Part shown: piece by piece, positions 1 through 5,788 of the stretch | How positions within the stretch are numbered: position 1 is the first letter of the stretch | How the letters are laid out: every line of letters begins with the position of its first letter | From: Myroides sp. | Lineage (GTDB): Bacteria > Bacteroidota > Bacteroidia > Flavobacteriales > Flavobacteriaceae | Length of the DNA: 8,172 nucleotides | Direction: 5' to 3' | NCBI GenBank assembly: GCA_018384465.1 | Contig: JAHAYQ010000310.1 | Span: 1-8,172, forward strand | Translations under genes and position numbers: made by a program | The notes under the pieces: model-generated | The model's database searches: none | Seen by the model: the letters and a program-made list of their open reading frames with translations, nothing else | What the model was told of the DNA's origin: nothing

Positions 1-3
1 GAC

Positions 4-33
4 TTGTTTTAAGCCAATTTATGATTATATTTG
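4..33 (+). promoter_or_regulatory. Orphan Bacteroidota-type promoter motif
   Basis: TTG at 4-6 is followed after exactly 19 nt by TATATTTG at 26-33, a full match to the Bacteroidota consensus TTG-N19-TAnnTTTG. No plus-strand gene lies downstream. A transcript would start near 40, enter the hairpin at 40-63 and then run antisense to the 147-743 gene. It could be a chance match in AT-rich DNA or drive a short or antisense RNA. Confidence 0.3.
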
Positions 34-63
34 AAAAAAGGCTCAGATTATAAAATCCAAGCC
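34..63 (-). terminator. Intrinsic terminator of the 801-1196 / 147-743 operon
   Basis: Read on the minus strand, GGCT at 60-63 pairs with AGCC at 40-43. After a CA/CA internal mismatch, a second 4-bp stem (46-49 with 54-57) closes a 4-nt loop. Six T residues follow on the minus strand (A-run at 34-39 on plus). Stem plus U-tract lies about 85 nt past the stop codon of the 147-743 gene, as expected for a rho-independent terminator. A weaker plus-strand T-run at 69-73 could make it bidirectional. Confidence 0.75.
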
Positions 64-146
64 CTAACTTTTTAACTTACACACTTGATGGGATAGTGTC
101 AGTTTTAATTTAAAGACCTATATTGTTTCACTCGTTAATGTAAATC

Positions 147-743
147 TTATTCAATCTTAATGGATTCAACAATCTTTTCAAATAGCTTGCTGTTGTCTTC
201 TTTTTCTGAATCCATAAATGTAATTTGATAAAAAGCATCATCTACGGGTACGGCATATACCTTAAGCTTAACTTTTTCTTGCCCGTTATGGGCTGTTAAT
301 GTGTAGTCGCACATTGCCACAACACACTGCTTGCCATCGATATATTTAACAACTGGTTGCTCTATAAACTTAAAATCTGGAAAAATTTCTTTCATACCCA
401 AAAAACTTCTTTCAATACTTTTCTTAAAATCCTCAAAAGACGTAGTACCGTTATTTTTCAATACAATCTTAACGGTAGGTATTACACCATGCCTGCTGTT
501 AATGGGGTATTTGAAAAAAGTCACTACTTGATAGGTACCCTTATGAGTATCAATAAGTTTTTTTAAAGTTGCTTTGTCAAGTATAATATGCTCTTTCAGG
601 TTTTGTACGGTTTCACCTTCCGCAGCAACAATCCATTTGTTGGGCTGGTCTATAGAAAACCCTAACCGTTCGTTTTTAAAGGTAGTTTGTGCATTGCAAA
701 TATTGTAAACAAAAAGAAGCGAAATAAGTATGATGTGTTTCAT
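147..743 (-). CDS. Secreted PsbP/Mog1-like protein
   Basis: The product is 198 aa and begins with a Sec signal peptide: Lys at position 3, a hydrophobic run, and cleavage after the N-A-Q at about residue 19. There is no lipobox, so it is probably periplasmic or released. The mature part opens with a pattern of the form F-x-N-x-x-L-G-F-S-I-x-x-P-x-x-W (about residues 22-37). It ends with an alternating strand and an amphipathic helix (roughly 160-198). This recalls the PsbP/Mog1 alpha-beta fold seen in many small bacterial exported proteins of unknown job. That assignment is by pattern recall, not a search. Cys141 and Cys146 lie close together. The start is the ATG directly before the signal peptide. 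The gene lies 57 bp after the 801-1196 gene on the same strand and is probably co-transcribed with it. Function is unknown. Confidence 0.85.
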   Translation of the reverse strand: MKHIILISLLFVYNICNAQTTFKNERLGFSIDQPNKWIVAAEGETVQNLKEHIILDKATLKKLIDTHKGTYQVVTFFKYPINSRHGVIPTVKIVLKNNGTTSFEDFKKSIERSFLGMKEIFPDFKFIEQPVVKYIDGKQCVVAMCDYTLTAHNGQEKVKLKVYAVPVDDAFYQITFMDSEKEDNSKLFEKIVESIKIE

Positions 744-800
744 AAAATAAACGTTTTAGTAAATACTCTTTAGATTAATTATTGCCGTCTAATCTTTAAT

Positions 801-1196
801 TTATTCAGTAAAAGTATTACCTACCTTTATAAATTCATATTCATTGTCTAAAACATTACTCTTAACATGTACCTTCATACGATTTCCGTTTGTTTCAAGT
901 ATTTTTACAAATATTTTTGTGCCTAATAAGTAATTCATATCTCTTTTTGGATACTTAATTTTAATGTAGGTAAGAATATATTCACAGTCTGATTTCCATT
1001 CGATTGATGTATGTAGTTCATCACCGGTATCTGTATTTGTTTCAATTTGTATACTTTCGTCTCTTACAATGCGGTACGGCATCTCTTTATCTGCGTAAGA
1101 GAATGTTCCTGTCCAAAACGCAGAGCAGTTCTTCTCTTGTGAATAGCTTTTGCAATACATTGTTAAAATTAATAGTAAGCTTGCAGTTAATCTCAT
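801..1196 (-). CDS. Small secreted protein of unknown function
   Basis: The product is 131 aa with a signal peptide ending near S-Y-S-Q (residue 20). The mature chain is about 111 aa and mostly predicted beta strand. It starts with a Cys, then a T-G-T-F-x-Y segment, a middle I-E-W-K-S-D-C-E-Y-I-L-T-Y segment (about residues 46-58), and a basic K-I-F-V-K-I-style strand. From memory this matches a family of about 130-aa exported flavobacterial proteins that automated pipelines sometimes label 'DNA topoisomerase IV'. Nothing here resembles a topoisomerase, so that name should not be used. The two cysteines of the mature chain (about residues 23 and 51) could form a disulfide. A later in-frame ATG at codon 13 would cut the signal peptide, so the first ATG is preferred. 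It is likely the first gene of an operon with 147-743. Confidence 0.85.
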   Translation of the reverse strand: MRLTASLLLILTMYCKSYSQEKNCSAFWTGTFSYADKEMPYRIVRDESIQIETNTDTGDELHTSIEWKSDCEYILTYIKIKYPKRDMNYLLGTKIFVKILETNGNRMKVHVKSNVLDNEYEFIKVGNTFTE

Positions 1197-1299
1197 AAAT
1201 AAAAATTGCTAAAAAAATATTAAACGATTCTTGAAATCTAATGGTATAAGCTTTTAAAGTAAATTTTTTTTACCCATACCGGTAGTCTTCTTTGTTACA

Positions 1300-1332
1300 A
1301 AATTTGATTATTCTTTAATAATAATCAAATTT
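1300..1332 (-). terminator. AT-rich hairpin terminator after the 1353-1934 gene
   Basis: A perfect 13-bp inverted repeat (1300-1312 with 1320-1332, arm AAATTTGATTATT) encloses a 7-nt loop. It begins 20 nt past the stop codon of the minus-strand lipoprotein gene. There is no long T-run on the minus strand beyond it, so termination is inferred from stem quality and position. The stem is symmetric and could act in both directions. Confidence 0.6.
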
Positions 1333-1352
1333 GTTTTCAGCTGTTAGTAATT

Positions 1353-1934
1353 TCACTTTGTTTCGGAAGTAATTTTCATTTCTTTCAAAACCCTTCCTAA
1401 CGCACCTGCAGTTCCGTCTTTAACTGTACGTTCCGCAGTAGGAAAAGCAAAATACGAATTTCCCATATGTGTATTGTGTTTTGTATGCAGCAGCAATGCA
1501 CCTTCTGCATTGTAGTACTGCATTTCAACTTCAGTGTCCTCGCTTACACCGATCGGGATAAACATACTGCTGTATGGCACATTCAAAAATTTTAGCTGTG
1601 TTAGCAGCATTCCGTCAAGGTTGTGCTGGGTGCAAAGTTCTTTAATGCTGTTACTGTCTGCGCTATCAAATCCTTCAAAACCATCAACGTAAATTTTGGT
1701 CGATGCTATTTTATGTTTATCCAGAAGCTCGGTAGTGGTTAGGTCATACACACGCGTACTGCCCTTTACAATCTTTTCCATGATTTCTTCATTGGCAACC
1801 TGACTGAAACCTATACGCAAAGGTTTAGCTATTTTTGTTTCATTTCTATAAAGGGTATTTGTACCCATAGCACCGCAACCTGTTAAAAATAAAGTGAGTA
1901 CCAACGCGGCAAAAATCCTAAAGTAAGTTTTCAT
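1353..1934 (-). CDS. Lipoprotein of unknown function
   Basis: The chosen start (ATG at 1932-1934) gives 193 aa with a short type II signal peptide and lipobox L-T-G-C, Cys at about residue 20. An ATG 26 codons further upstream would place an extra hydrophobic stretch before the signal and is unlikely. A weak -7-like TATATTGC (minus strand, 1955-1962) also lies between the two ATGs. No acidic residues follow the lipid Cys (G-A-M-G), so it lacks the Bacteroidota surface-export signal and probably stays in the periplasm. The chain alternates helices and strands: a first strand L-R-I-G-F, a segment I-K-E-L-C-T-Q-H-N-L-D-G-M-L-L, then V-E-M-Q-Y-Y-N-A-E-G-A-L-L-L. This resembles the alpha/beta fold of outer-membrane lipoproteins of the CsgG / GNA1162 (DUF799) kind. 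That comparison is inference only. It is monocistronic, with its own terminator and about 156 bp to the next gene. Confidence 0.82.
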   Translation of the reverse strand: MKTYFRIFAALVLTLFLTGCGAMGTNTLYRNETKIAKPLRIGFSQVANEEIMEKIVKGSTRVYDLTTTELLDKHKIASTKIYVDGFEGFDSADSNSIKELCTQHNLDGMLLTQLKFLNVPYSSMFIPIGVSEDTEVEMQYYNAEGALLLHTKHNTHMGNSYFAFPTAERTVKDGTAGALGRVLKEMKITSETK

Positions 1935-2126
1935 AAGTGGACTGTTTAGTGGGTGCAATATAGCATAAAATAAAATTATTGGAATTGGTATTTTAATGGT
2001 GTTTAAAAACAAGATTCTGTTATTTCTTTTCTTCTAATAAATTTTCCGATTTTAAATAAAAATACTTTAATTCAATCCACACTAATTCAAAGCGCCATTG
2101 GTATCAAATCGACAGTTAAATTGTTG

Positions 2127-2177
2127 AAACCGAAAGGTTCACGGCTTCCGAGTTGTAAAATAAAGCCTAGGCGTAAA
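2127..2177. repeat. Imperfect 51-bp direct repeat, copy 1
   Basis: This copy matches 2308-2358 over 51 bp with about seven or eight substitutions and no gap. Conserved blocks include AAGGTTCACG, CTTCC and AAAATAAAGCCT followed by GGCGTAAA. Most differences are transitions, suggesting age rather than recent copying. The repeat carries no open frame of note. Confidence 0.75.
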
Positions 2178-2184
2178 CAAGCGT

Positions 2185-2233
2185 AAGCTAATCGGTTGGT
2201 CGGTGCGCCTGATGAACCGCGATTAGTTAGCTT
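2185..2233. repeat. Imperfect inverted repeat between the two direct-repeat copies
   Basis: AAGCTAATCG (2185-2194) faces CGATTAGTTAGCTT (2220-2233), giving a stem with a small bulge. The inner bases (GGTTGGTCGG against CCTGATGAACC) extend it through mismatches and G-U pairs. A competing pairing exists between AATCGGTT (2190-2197) and AACCGATT (2248-2255). It may be a folded RNA or the core of a small non-autonomous element. Confidence 0.45.
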
Positions 2234-2307
2234 GTAAGGCATTATTTAACCGATTTTAGACCGAGGCACGACCAAAAAGAAAAGATTTTTGTTTCTTTTG
2301 ACCTCTC

Positions 2308-2358
2308 AAACCATAAGGTTCACGACTTCCAAGCTGGAAAATAAAGCCTGGGCGTAAA
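2308..2358. repeat. Imperfect 51-bp direct repeat, copy 2
   Basis: Second copy of the repeat at 2127-2177, starting 181 bp further on. Just before it (2272-2300) is a weak inverted pair CAAAAAGAAA / GTTTCTTTTG with an AT-rich loop, a motif type common in Flavobacteriia intergenic repeats as far as I recall. Confidence 0.75.
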
Positions 2359-2869
2359 AGAAGAGGAAAACCGAAATGCATTTAAAACTAACAATGGAGA
2401 TCTCAAAGCCAAATATTTTTAATACTCGAAATCCACGTCAGTTCACGCCCAGTCGCGAACCGAATGCGGTAGAGTGTCAGTAAAAGCATCCACTAAATGT
2501 ACCACATTGAAAACCTGTGTACATTTCAAGCAAAACAGAAGTTCTTCAATTTACACCGACACCTCAACAAATCAACAGTTAAACGAATCAACAATTCATT
2601 TGGTAACACCAAACACCCAACATCAAGCACCCAACATATAAACAAATCAACGATTCAACTTTTTATCGCCCGAGCACCAAGCCCAAAGTGCGTGTATACA
2701 TGGAGCAAAGTACGAGGGAAGCGAAACTAAATCAACAATTCCCCAAATTGTGTCTTTCCAAAAAAATCTAATTCCCAGCTATACCGCTTTACAAAAGCGT
2801 CTACAAATCAGTGTCAAGCACGGAATGACAGGGAGTATAAGAACTAAATTTAATTCAGTATTATAATTT

Positions 2870-2903
2870 ATGATTATTCTGTGCACAAAGTTCAGATAAT
2901 CAT
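2870..2903 (-). terminator. Probable terminator of the TPR-HTH regulator gene
   Basis: On the minus strand ATGATTAT (2896-2903) pairs perfectly with ATAATCAT (2870-2877). The stem continues after a 1-nt bulge with CTG/CAG. The hairpin starts 4 nt past the TAG stop codon at 2908-2910 and is followed by AT-rich sequence without a clean U-tract. Confidence 0.55.
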
Positions 2904-2907
2904 TTAA

Positions 2908-4665
2908 CTATTCCTCTTCTTTATCTAAATTTTCAATAAACAATGTAGGAGCTTCACTTGTGATCACTTTAAACAAACTGGCAAAAGTTTTGGGATGCAA
3001 ATCACCATAGATAGCCGCCAGTTCTTTAATAGTTTTTTTTCGTAATTTTTTATCTGTTTTTAGATCTGTAACTGCTTGTTGTATGCGTAAACTATTAATA
3101 TAAGTGCTGAAACCGCTTTTATATTCGTTTAAAAACGGGGAAAGCGTACTGCGGGTAGTATTTAATTGCTTCGCTAGATCATCTAAATTTACTGAACCTA
3201 AAAAGCCTTTTTCCTGCTCGAAAACATTCAATCCATCTAATAACCTTTGGTCTGTTGTCGATAAAACAGTAGTGCTTTTCGCCTGTTGCTGCGTTTCAGG
3301 CTTTTCACTTTCAACAACTCTTTCTGTTTCTCCAACCTCAACTGTTTCTAATGTTTTTTCAATTTCAAAAATTTCCTTATTAGCTATCTCTTTATTTGCA
3401 ATTTTAGTAACTTCCGTTTTTTCTATTACTTCGCTTATATTGTTTTTACTTTTTTTCCAAAATAAATAAGCCGCTATTATTAAAAAAGCCCCACCTATAA
3501 CGCTTATCCACAAATTGTATTTACTTACTAATTTTTGCCATTGTGATGTTATTTTTTTACTTTCTAAATCTTGATGTAAAATGCTTGTAATGCTTTGCTG
3601 CTCTTTTTCAAACTGTTGGTTTAATGCCATAAGGCTATTTGTAGCATTTAATTGCAGTTGCGGTTGGTTGGTTTCATTGTAATAGGCTATTAAATAATCG
3701 TACGTTTCACGCAACTCATAGTTTAAAAACTTTTTTTCTTTAAAAAGCGTGCCTATTTTTGTAAAATAGACCATCGCTTCGGCTCTTTGGTTTTGCTGCC
3801 AGGCTATTTTACCCAAATACAAATAAATAACATGCTCATTGGTAAAATCACCGTTTTGCTGTATAGTAGGTAATGCTTTTTTAAAAAAGTTGTGTGCCCT
3901 AGCATAATCTTTCTGTAAAAAAGCCAAACCGCCATTTATATACTCTAAATAGGCGATTTCTAATTGCTTGTCTTTAGGTTTCAACAAGCCAACTGCTTGC
4001 TGGCTTTCTTTAATAGTAGTAGCAAGTTTATCTATATCTTTTAACTGCCAATAGGTTCCACCTAAATTGTATAATGTATTTATATAACCACGTAAGTGGT
4101 TGTAGTCTTTTTTGGTTTTATAATAATTTTTAGCTTGGGTAAAATACGTAATAGCTTTAGTGTAGTGCCGTGTGTGATGGTAAATATTACCAATATCTAT
4201 ACGTACAGCATTTAAATTATATAAATTATTTATTTCTTCATTAAATGCTTCCGATTCTATGGCATAGTCTAACGCATTTTTAAAATCGCGGTAATCATAA
4301 TAAAATACGGTGCTTCGGTTTAAAAAATCACCTTTTATGCTGTCGTTATCCATTTTTTGCACCAATGGGTGCATTTGGTGCAGCAACAAAGCAGCATTGG
4401 CATAAGGAATTATAAACGATTTTTTTTCTAAGGCACGGTATTGTTCTAACTGGTTGTTTTCGGTACGGGCTTTTTGATAATATACATCTAAATATTGTAC
4501 TTTTTTTTCGTTAGAAACCGTGTCATTTTTTATCACTTCCCAAAGGCTTTTATAAGAATCTGACATTTCTTGCCCAAATGAGCAAAACGGTAGCAGAAAA
4601 ATTATCCACAGGAGGGATAAATTATCCAATACAGGGAATAAATTGTCCAACTTTTTAAAAAACAT
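2908..4665 (-). CDS. TPR-containing transmembrane AraC-like HTH regulator
   Basis: The 585-aa product is laid out as a membrane-bound one-component regulator. A signal peptide ends near C-S-F-G-Q (residue 32). A long all-helical TPR region follows (about 40-345; clear repeats near 150-182 and 240-270). Then come a coiled-coil-like stretch (350-383), one membrane span (about 385-403) ending in W-K-K, and a charged Glu/Lys/Thr-rich linker (410-465). The C-terminal HTH domain has two helix-turn-helix units, about 491-528 (D-D-L-A-K-Q-L-N-T-T-R-S-T-L) and 544-577. In this family the TPR part faces the periplasm and the HTH binds DNA in the cytoplasm. The ligand and targets are unknown. The 5' end is odd: residues 6-23 are encoded by three copies of a repeat and put two Asp residues into a long signal n-region. 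A perfect -7 box 24 nt upstream supports this start. The gene is divergent from the lipoprotein at 4945. Confidence 0.9.
   Translation of the reverse strand: MFFKKLDNLFPVLDNLSLLWIIFLLPFCSFGQEMSDSYKSLWEVIKNDTVSNEKKVQYLDVYYQKARTENNQLEQYRALEKKSFIIPYANAALLLHQMHPLVQKMDNDSIKGDFLNRSTVFYYDYRDFKNALDYAIESEAFNEEINNLYNLNAVRIDIGNIYHHTRHYTKAITYFTQAKNYYKTKKDYNHLRGYINTLYNLGGTYWQLKDIDKLATTIKESQQAVGLLKPKDKQLEIAYLEYINGGLAFLQKDYARAHNFFKKALPTIQQNGDFTNEHVIYLYLGKIAWQQNQRAEAMVYFTKIGTLFKEKKFLNYELRETYDYLIAYYNETNQPQLQLNATNSLMALNQQFEKEQQSITSILHQDLESKKITSQWQKLVSKYNLWISVIGGAFLIIAAYLFWKKSKNNISEVIEKTEVTKIANKEIANKEIFEIEKTLETVEVGETERVVESEKPETQQQAKSTTVLSTTDQRLLDGLNVFEQEKGFLGSVNLDDLAKQLNTTRSTLSPFLNEYKSGFSTYINSLRIQQAVTDLKTDKKLRKKTIKELAAIYGDLHPKTFASLFKVITSEAPTLFIENLDKEEE
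4596..4650. repeat. Repeat triplet 1 (units A-C), inside the regulator 5' end
   Basis: Three same-orientation units follow the theme GGGAATAAATTRTCCA: A at about 4596-4609 (degenerate at its 5' side), B at 4614-4629 and C at 4634-4650. Their TTRTCC cores start at 4602, 4622 and 4643, spacings of 20 and 21 bp. Unit B contains GGATAAATTATCC (4615-4627), a perfect palindrome around one central base. Unit A contains TTATCCACA (4602-4610), an exact DnaA-box consensus. All three units are translated as part of the regulator signal peptide. Confidence 0.85.
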
Positions 4666-4688
4666 TCTTAATTTTTTTTAAAACTACG

Positions 4689-4696
4689 CAAAAGTA
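4689..4696 (-). promoter_or_regulatory. -7 box of the TPR-HTH regulator promoter
   Basis: On the minus strand this reads TACTTTTG, a perfect TAnnTTTG. It lies 23 nt before the ATG, giving a leader of roughly 18 nt. No clear TTG is seen at the -33 distance (a CTG at 4712-4714 is the nearest). The position supports the ATG at 4663-4665 as the real start. Confidence 0.55.
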
Positions 4697-4780
4697 CAAA
4701 AAAATAATTAACAGCACCCTTTTACTTCACAACACACTGATTTTAAAAACAATAATATTAAAAAAAGTGAAACTATAAAT

Positions 4781-4837
4781 GGAGAAAATTATCCAGGGAG
4801 GGAATAAATTGTCCAAAAAAGGGAATAAATTATCCAA
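4781..4837. repeat. Repeat triplet 2 (units D-F), upstream of the divergent lipoprotein
   Basis: Unit D is at 4781-4796, E at 4800-4816 and F at 4821-4837. Their TTRTCC cores start at 4789, 4809 and 4830, again spaced 20 and 21 bp, and each lies exactly 187 bp from its counterpart in triplet 1. Units C and E are identical over GGGAATAAATTGTCCAA (17 bp). The spacing is close to two helical turns, so all units would face the same side of the DNA. Confidence 0.85.
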
Positions 4838-4858
4838 ATTTAAACAAATGGATAATTT
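4827..4858. repeat. Inverted repeat formed by unit F and an inverted half-unit G
   Basis: AAATTATCCA (4827-4836) is perfectly complementary to TGGATAATTT (4849-4858), with a 12-nt AT-rich loop. The right arm is an inverted seventh copy of the unit core. It ends 5 nt before the -33 element of the next promoter, so it could be an operator for that promoter. Confidence 0.65.
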
Positions 4859-4863
4859 GTTCG

Positions 4864-4892
4864 TTTGTTGTTTTAAAATCGGTTCATATTTG
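4864..4892 (+). promoter_or_regulatory. Promoter of the frameshifted lipoprotein gene
   Basis: TTTG at 4864-4867 is followed after 17 nt by CATATTTG at 4885-4892, one mismatch from TAnnTTTG. The expected transcript start near 4899 leaves a leader of about 45 nt before the ATG at 4945. The promoter lies directly downstream of repeat units D-G. Confidence 0.5.
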
Positions 4893-4944
4893 TAACCGAA
4901 ACAAAAGCTACCCGGGAAGCGTTATTAAAAAACTCCGAAAATTT

Positions 4945-5536
4945 ATGAAACGATTTTTTTTATATGCTGTAGCAATTACTGCTTTATGCAGCTCGTGCGA
5001 AACAGAAGACGAAGTATTCGCAACAGAAACAAACAAACAAAGCAATACTTTGCATCAGGCAAAGGGTGTTCAGGCAAACGATTACCAAACCTAATCAAAG
5101 TATTTTAAACAGCTTTGAATATAACCACCAACAAACATATCAGGAAAACCTGCTGCTGTTTGAAGAGCACGTAAACCGGCAAATGCTAAATTACGTACCA
5201 AAAGAAACATATAAATATGAAAAGATAGATACGGAACAACTGTTAGTATTGCAACAGGTAGATGCCGATTACATCGAAAAGCTTGTTTATACCAAACCAA
5301 CCAAACAGGCAATTTATGCAATAATAGGCAACCGGTTTAACAGTGATATGGTGGAGCTGATTACCAACGAAAGCGAACGCAATTTAATAGAAACCTTGTT
5401 TGCATTGAACAGCAACGGTAACGGCGATGATGATAAATGGAATGGTAAAAGAAATATTGCCTTTGCTTATGGCTCACAATACAGCTTAACCCAGGCTGTA
5501 TTGTATGCAGGAGCAATAGAACTATCAGTCAAATAG
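4945..5536 (+). pseudogene. Lipoprotein gene broken by a frameshift
   Basis: The ATG at 4945 opens a 49-codon frame with a short signal peptide and lipobox L-C-S-S-C (Cys18), followed by E-T-E-D-E, a surface-export-like acidic signal. It stops at 5092-5094. The next frame, open from 4973 to the TAG at 5534-5536, carries a long and convincing protein body of about 150 aa. That body includes F-E-E-H-V-N-R-Q, an A-I-Y-A-I-I-G-N-R-F segment, D-D-D-K-W-N-G-K-R and a closing A-Y-G-S-Q-Y-S-L-T-Q-A-V-L-Y-A-G-A. The body has no signal peptide, and its only early start is a GTG at 5066. The simplest reading is one lipoprotein of about 196 aa with one extra base (or two lost), most likely between about 5060 and 5094. 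The 592-nt span is one more than a multiple of three. It could be a real inactivation or a sequencing error. Function is unknown. Confidence 0.75.
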
Positions 5537-5550
5537 TCTTAAAGTCGAAA

Positions 5551-5569
5551 GTTCGAGCTTGTCGAGAAC
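5551..5569. repeat. Short imperfect palindrome after the lipoprotein pseudogene
   Basis: GTTCGAGCTTGTCGAGAAC begins 15 nt past the stop codon. The ends GTTC/GAAC pair and an inner TCGA occurs twice. From memory, similar GTTCTCGACAAGCTCGAAC sequences occur as dispersed intergenic repeats in many Bacteroidota genomes. It may also serve as a weak terminator, though no T-run follows. Confidence 0.45.
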
Positions 5570-5647
5570 CGCAACCTCTCAATTCAATAAGTAACAACAT
5601 ACATAAAATAACAAAGAATAAAAAACTGAAAAAGAACTATTTTACCT

Positions 5648-5695
5648 ATTTGTTTCGGAGAGCCGGTAGTCGCGAATACCGGTTAAGAAACAAAT
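5648..5695 (+). ncRNA. Two-tier hairpin element, possible structured RNA
   Basis: ATTTGTTTC (5648-5656) pairs perfectly with GAAACAAAT (5687-5695). Inside, GCCGGTA (5662-5668) pairs with TACCGGT (5677-5683), six Watson-Crick pairs and one G-U, closing an 8-nt loop that contains the palindrome TCGCGA. An asymmetric internal loop (5657-5661 against 5684-5686) separates the stems. The core is much more GC-rich than the flanks, and no U-tract follows, so it is not a typical terminator. It lies 94 bp before the 379-aa lipoprotein gene and may be in its leader, be a separate small RNA, or be a repeat element. The type assignment is tentative; strand is given for the downstream gene. Confidence 0.4.
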
Positions 5696-5788
5696 GATAA
5701 AAAGCCGATTACAGCGGGTTACCTGTAAAACATTTTTAACTGTAGTTTATAAAATAATAAAAACAAAACTGCACAAATTAATTTTAAA

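Larger units (their letters stand above)
1935..2907. other. Long gene-free stretch with degenerate repeats
   Basis: This 973-bp stretch holds no convincing gene. From the right it contains the terminator of the regulator gene (2870-2903). Next is an A/C-rich part (about 2500-2750) with recurring phrases such as AATCAACAATTC and AACACCCAACAT-like runs. Then comes a more GC-rich part (about 2100-2480) with a 51-bp imperfect direct repeat and overlapping inverted repeats. The last roughly 100 bp before 1935 should hold the promoter of the 1353-1934 gene. The composition differs from the coding neighbours and suggests remnants of intergenic repeats or decayed inserted DNA. Confidence 0.6.

Noticed and set aside
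331..566. Two overlapping plus-strand frames of 66 and 69 codons
   Set aside because: They are opposite the secreted PsbP/Mog1-like gene and have no domain or initiation context of their own.
1935..2012. A 26-codon N-terminal extension of the 1353-1934 lipoprotein
   Set aside because: It would bury the lipobox signal peptide behind an extra hydrophobic segment and overlaps the likely promoter zone; the ATG at 1932-1934 gives a standard lipoprotein.
2497..2730. A 77-codon plus-strand open frame
   Set aside because: It lies in A/C-rich repeat debris, has no signal or domain, no promoter or clear upstream context, and its composition is that of the repeated phrases.
3104..3469. A plus-strand open frame inside the regulator gene
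   Set aside because: It mirrors the linker and HTH coding region; the minus-strand frame has clear domains and a promoter, so this is a shadow.
3504..3512. A second exact DnaA box TTATCCACA
   Set aside because: It lies in the middle of the regulator coding sequence, where it encodes the Leu-Trp-Ile of the membrane span; it is over 1 kb from the array and is probably chance.
4596..4862. A CRISPR array
   Set aside because: The units are about 17 bp and separated by only 3-5 bp of non-unit sequence within triplets, with no spacers of 30 bp and no cas genes.
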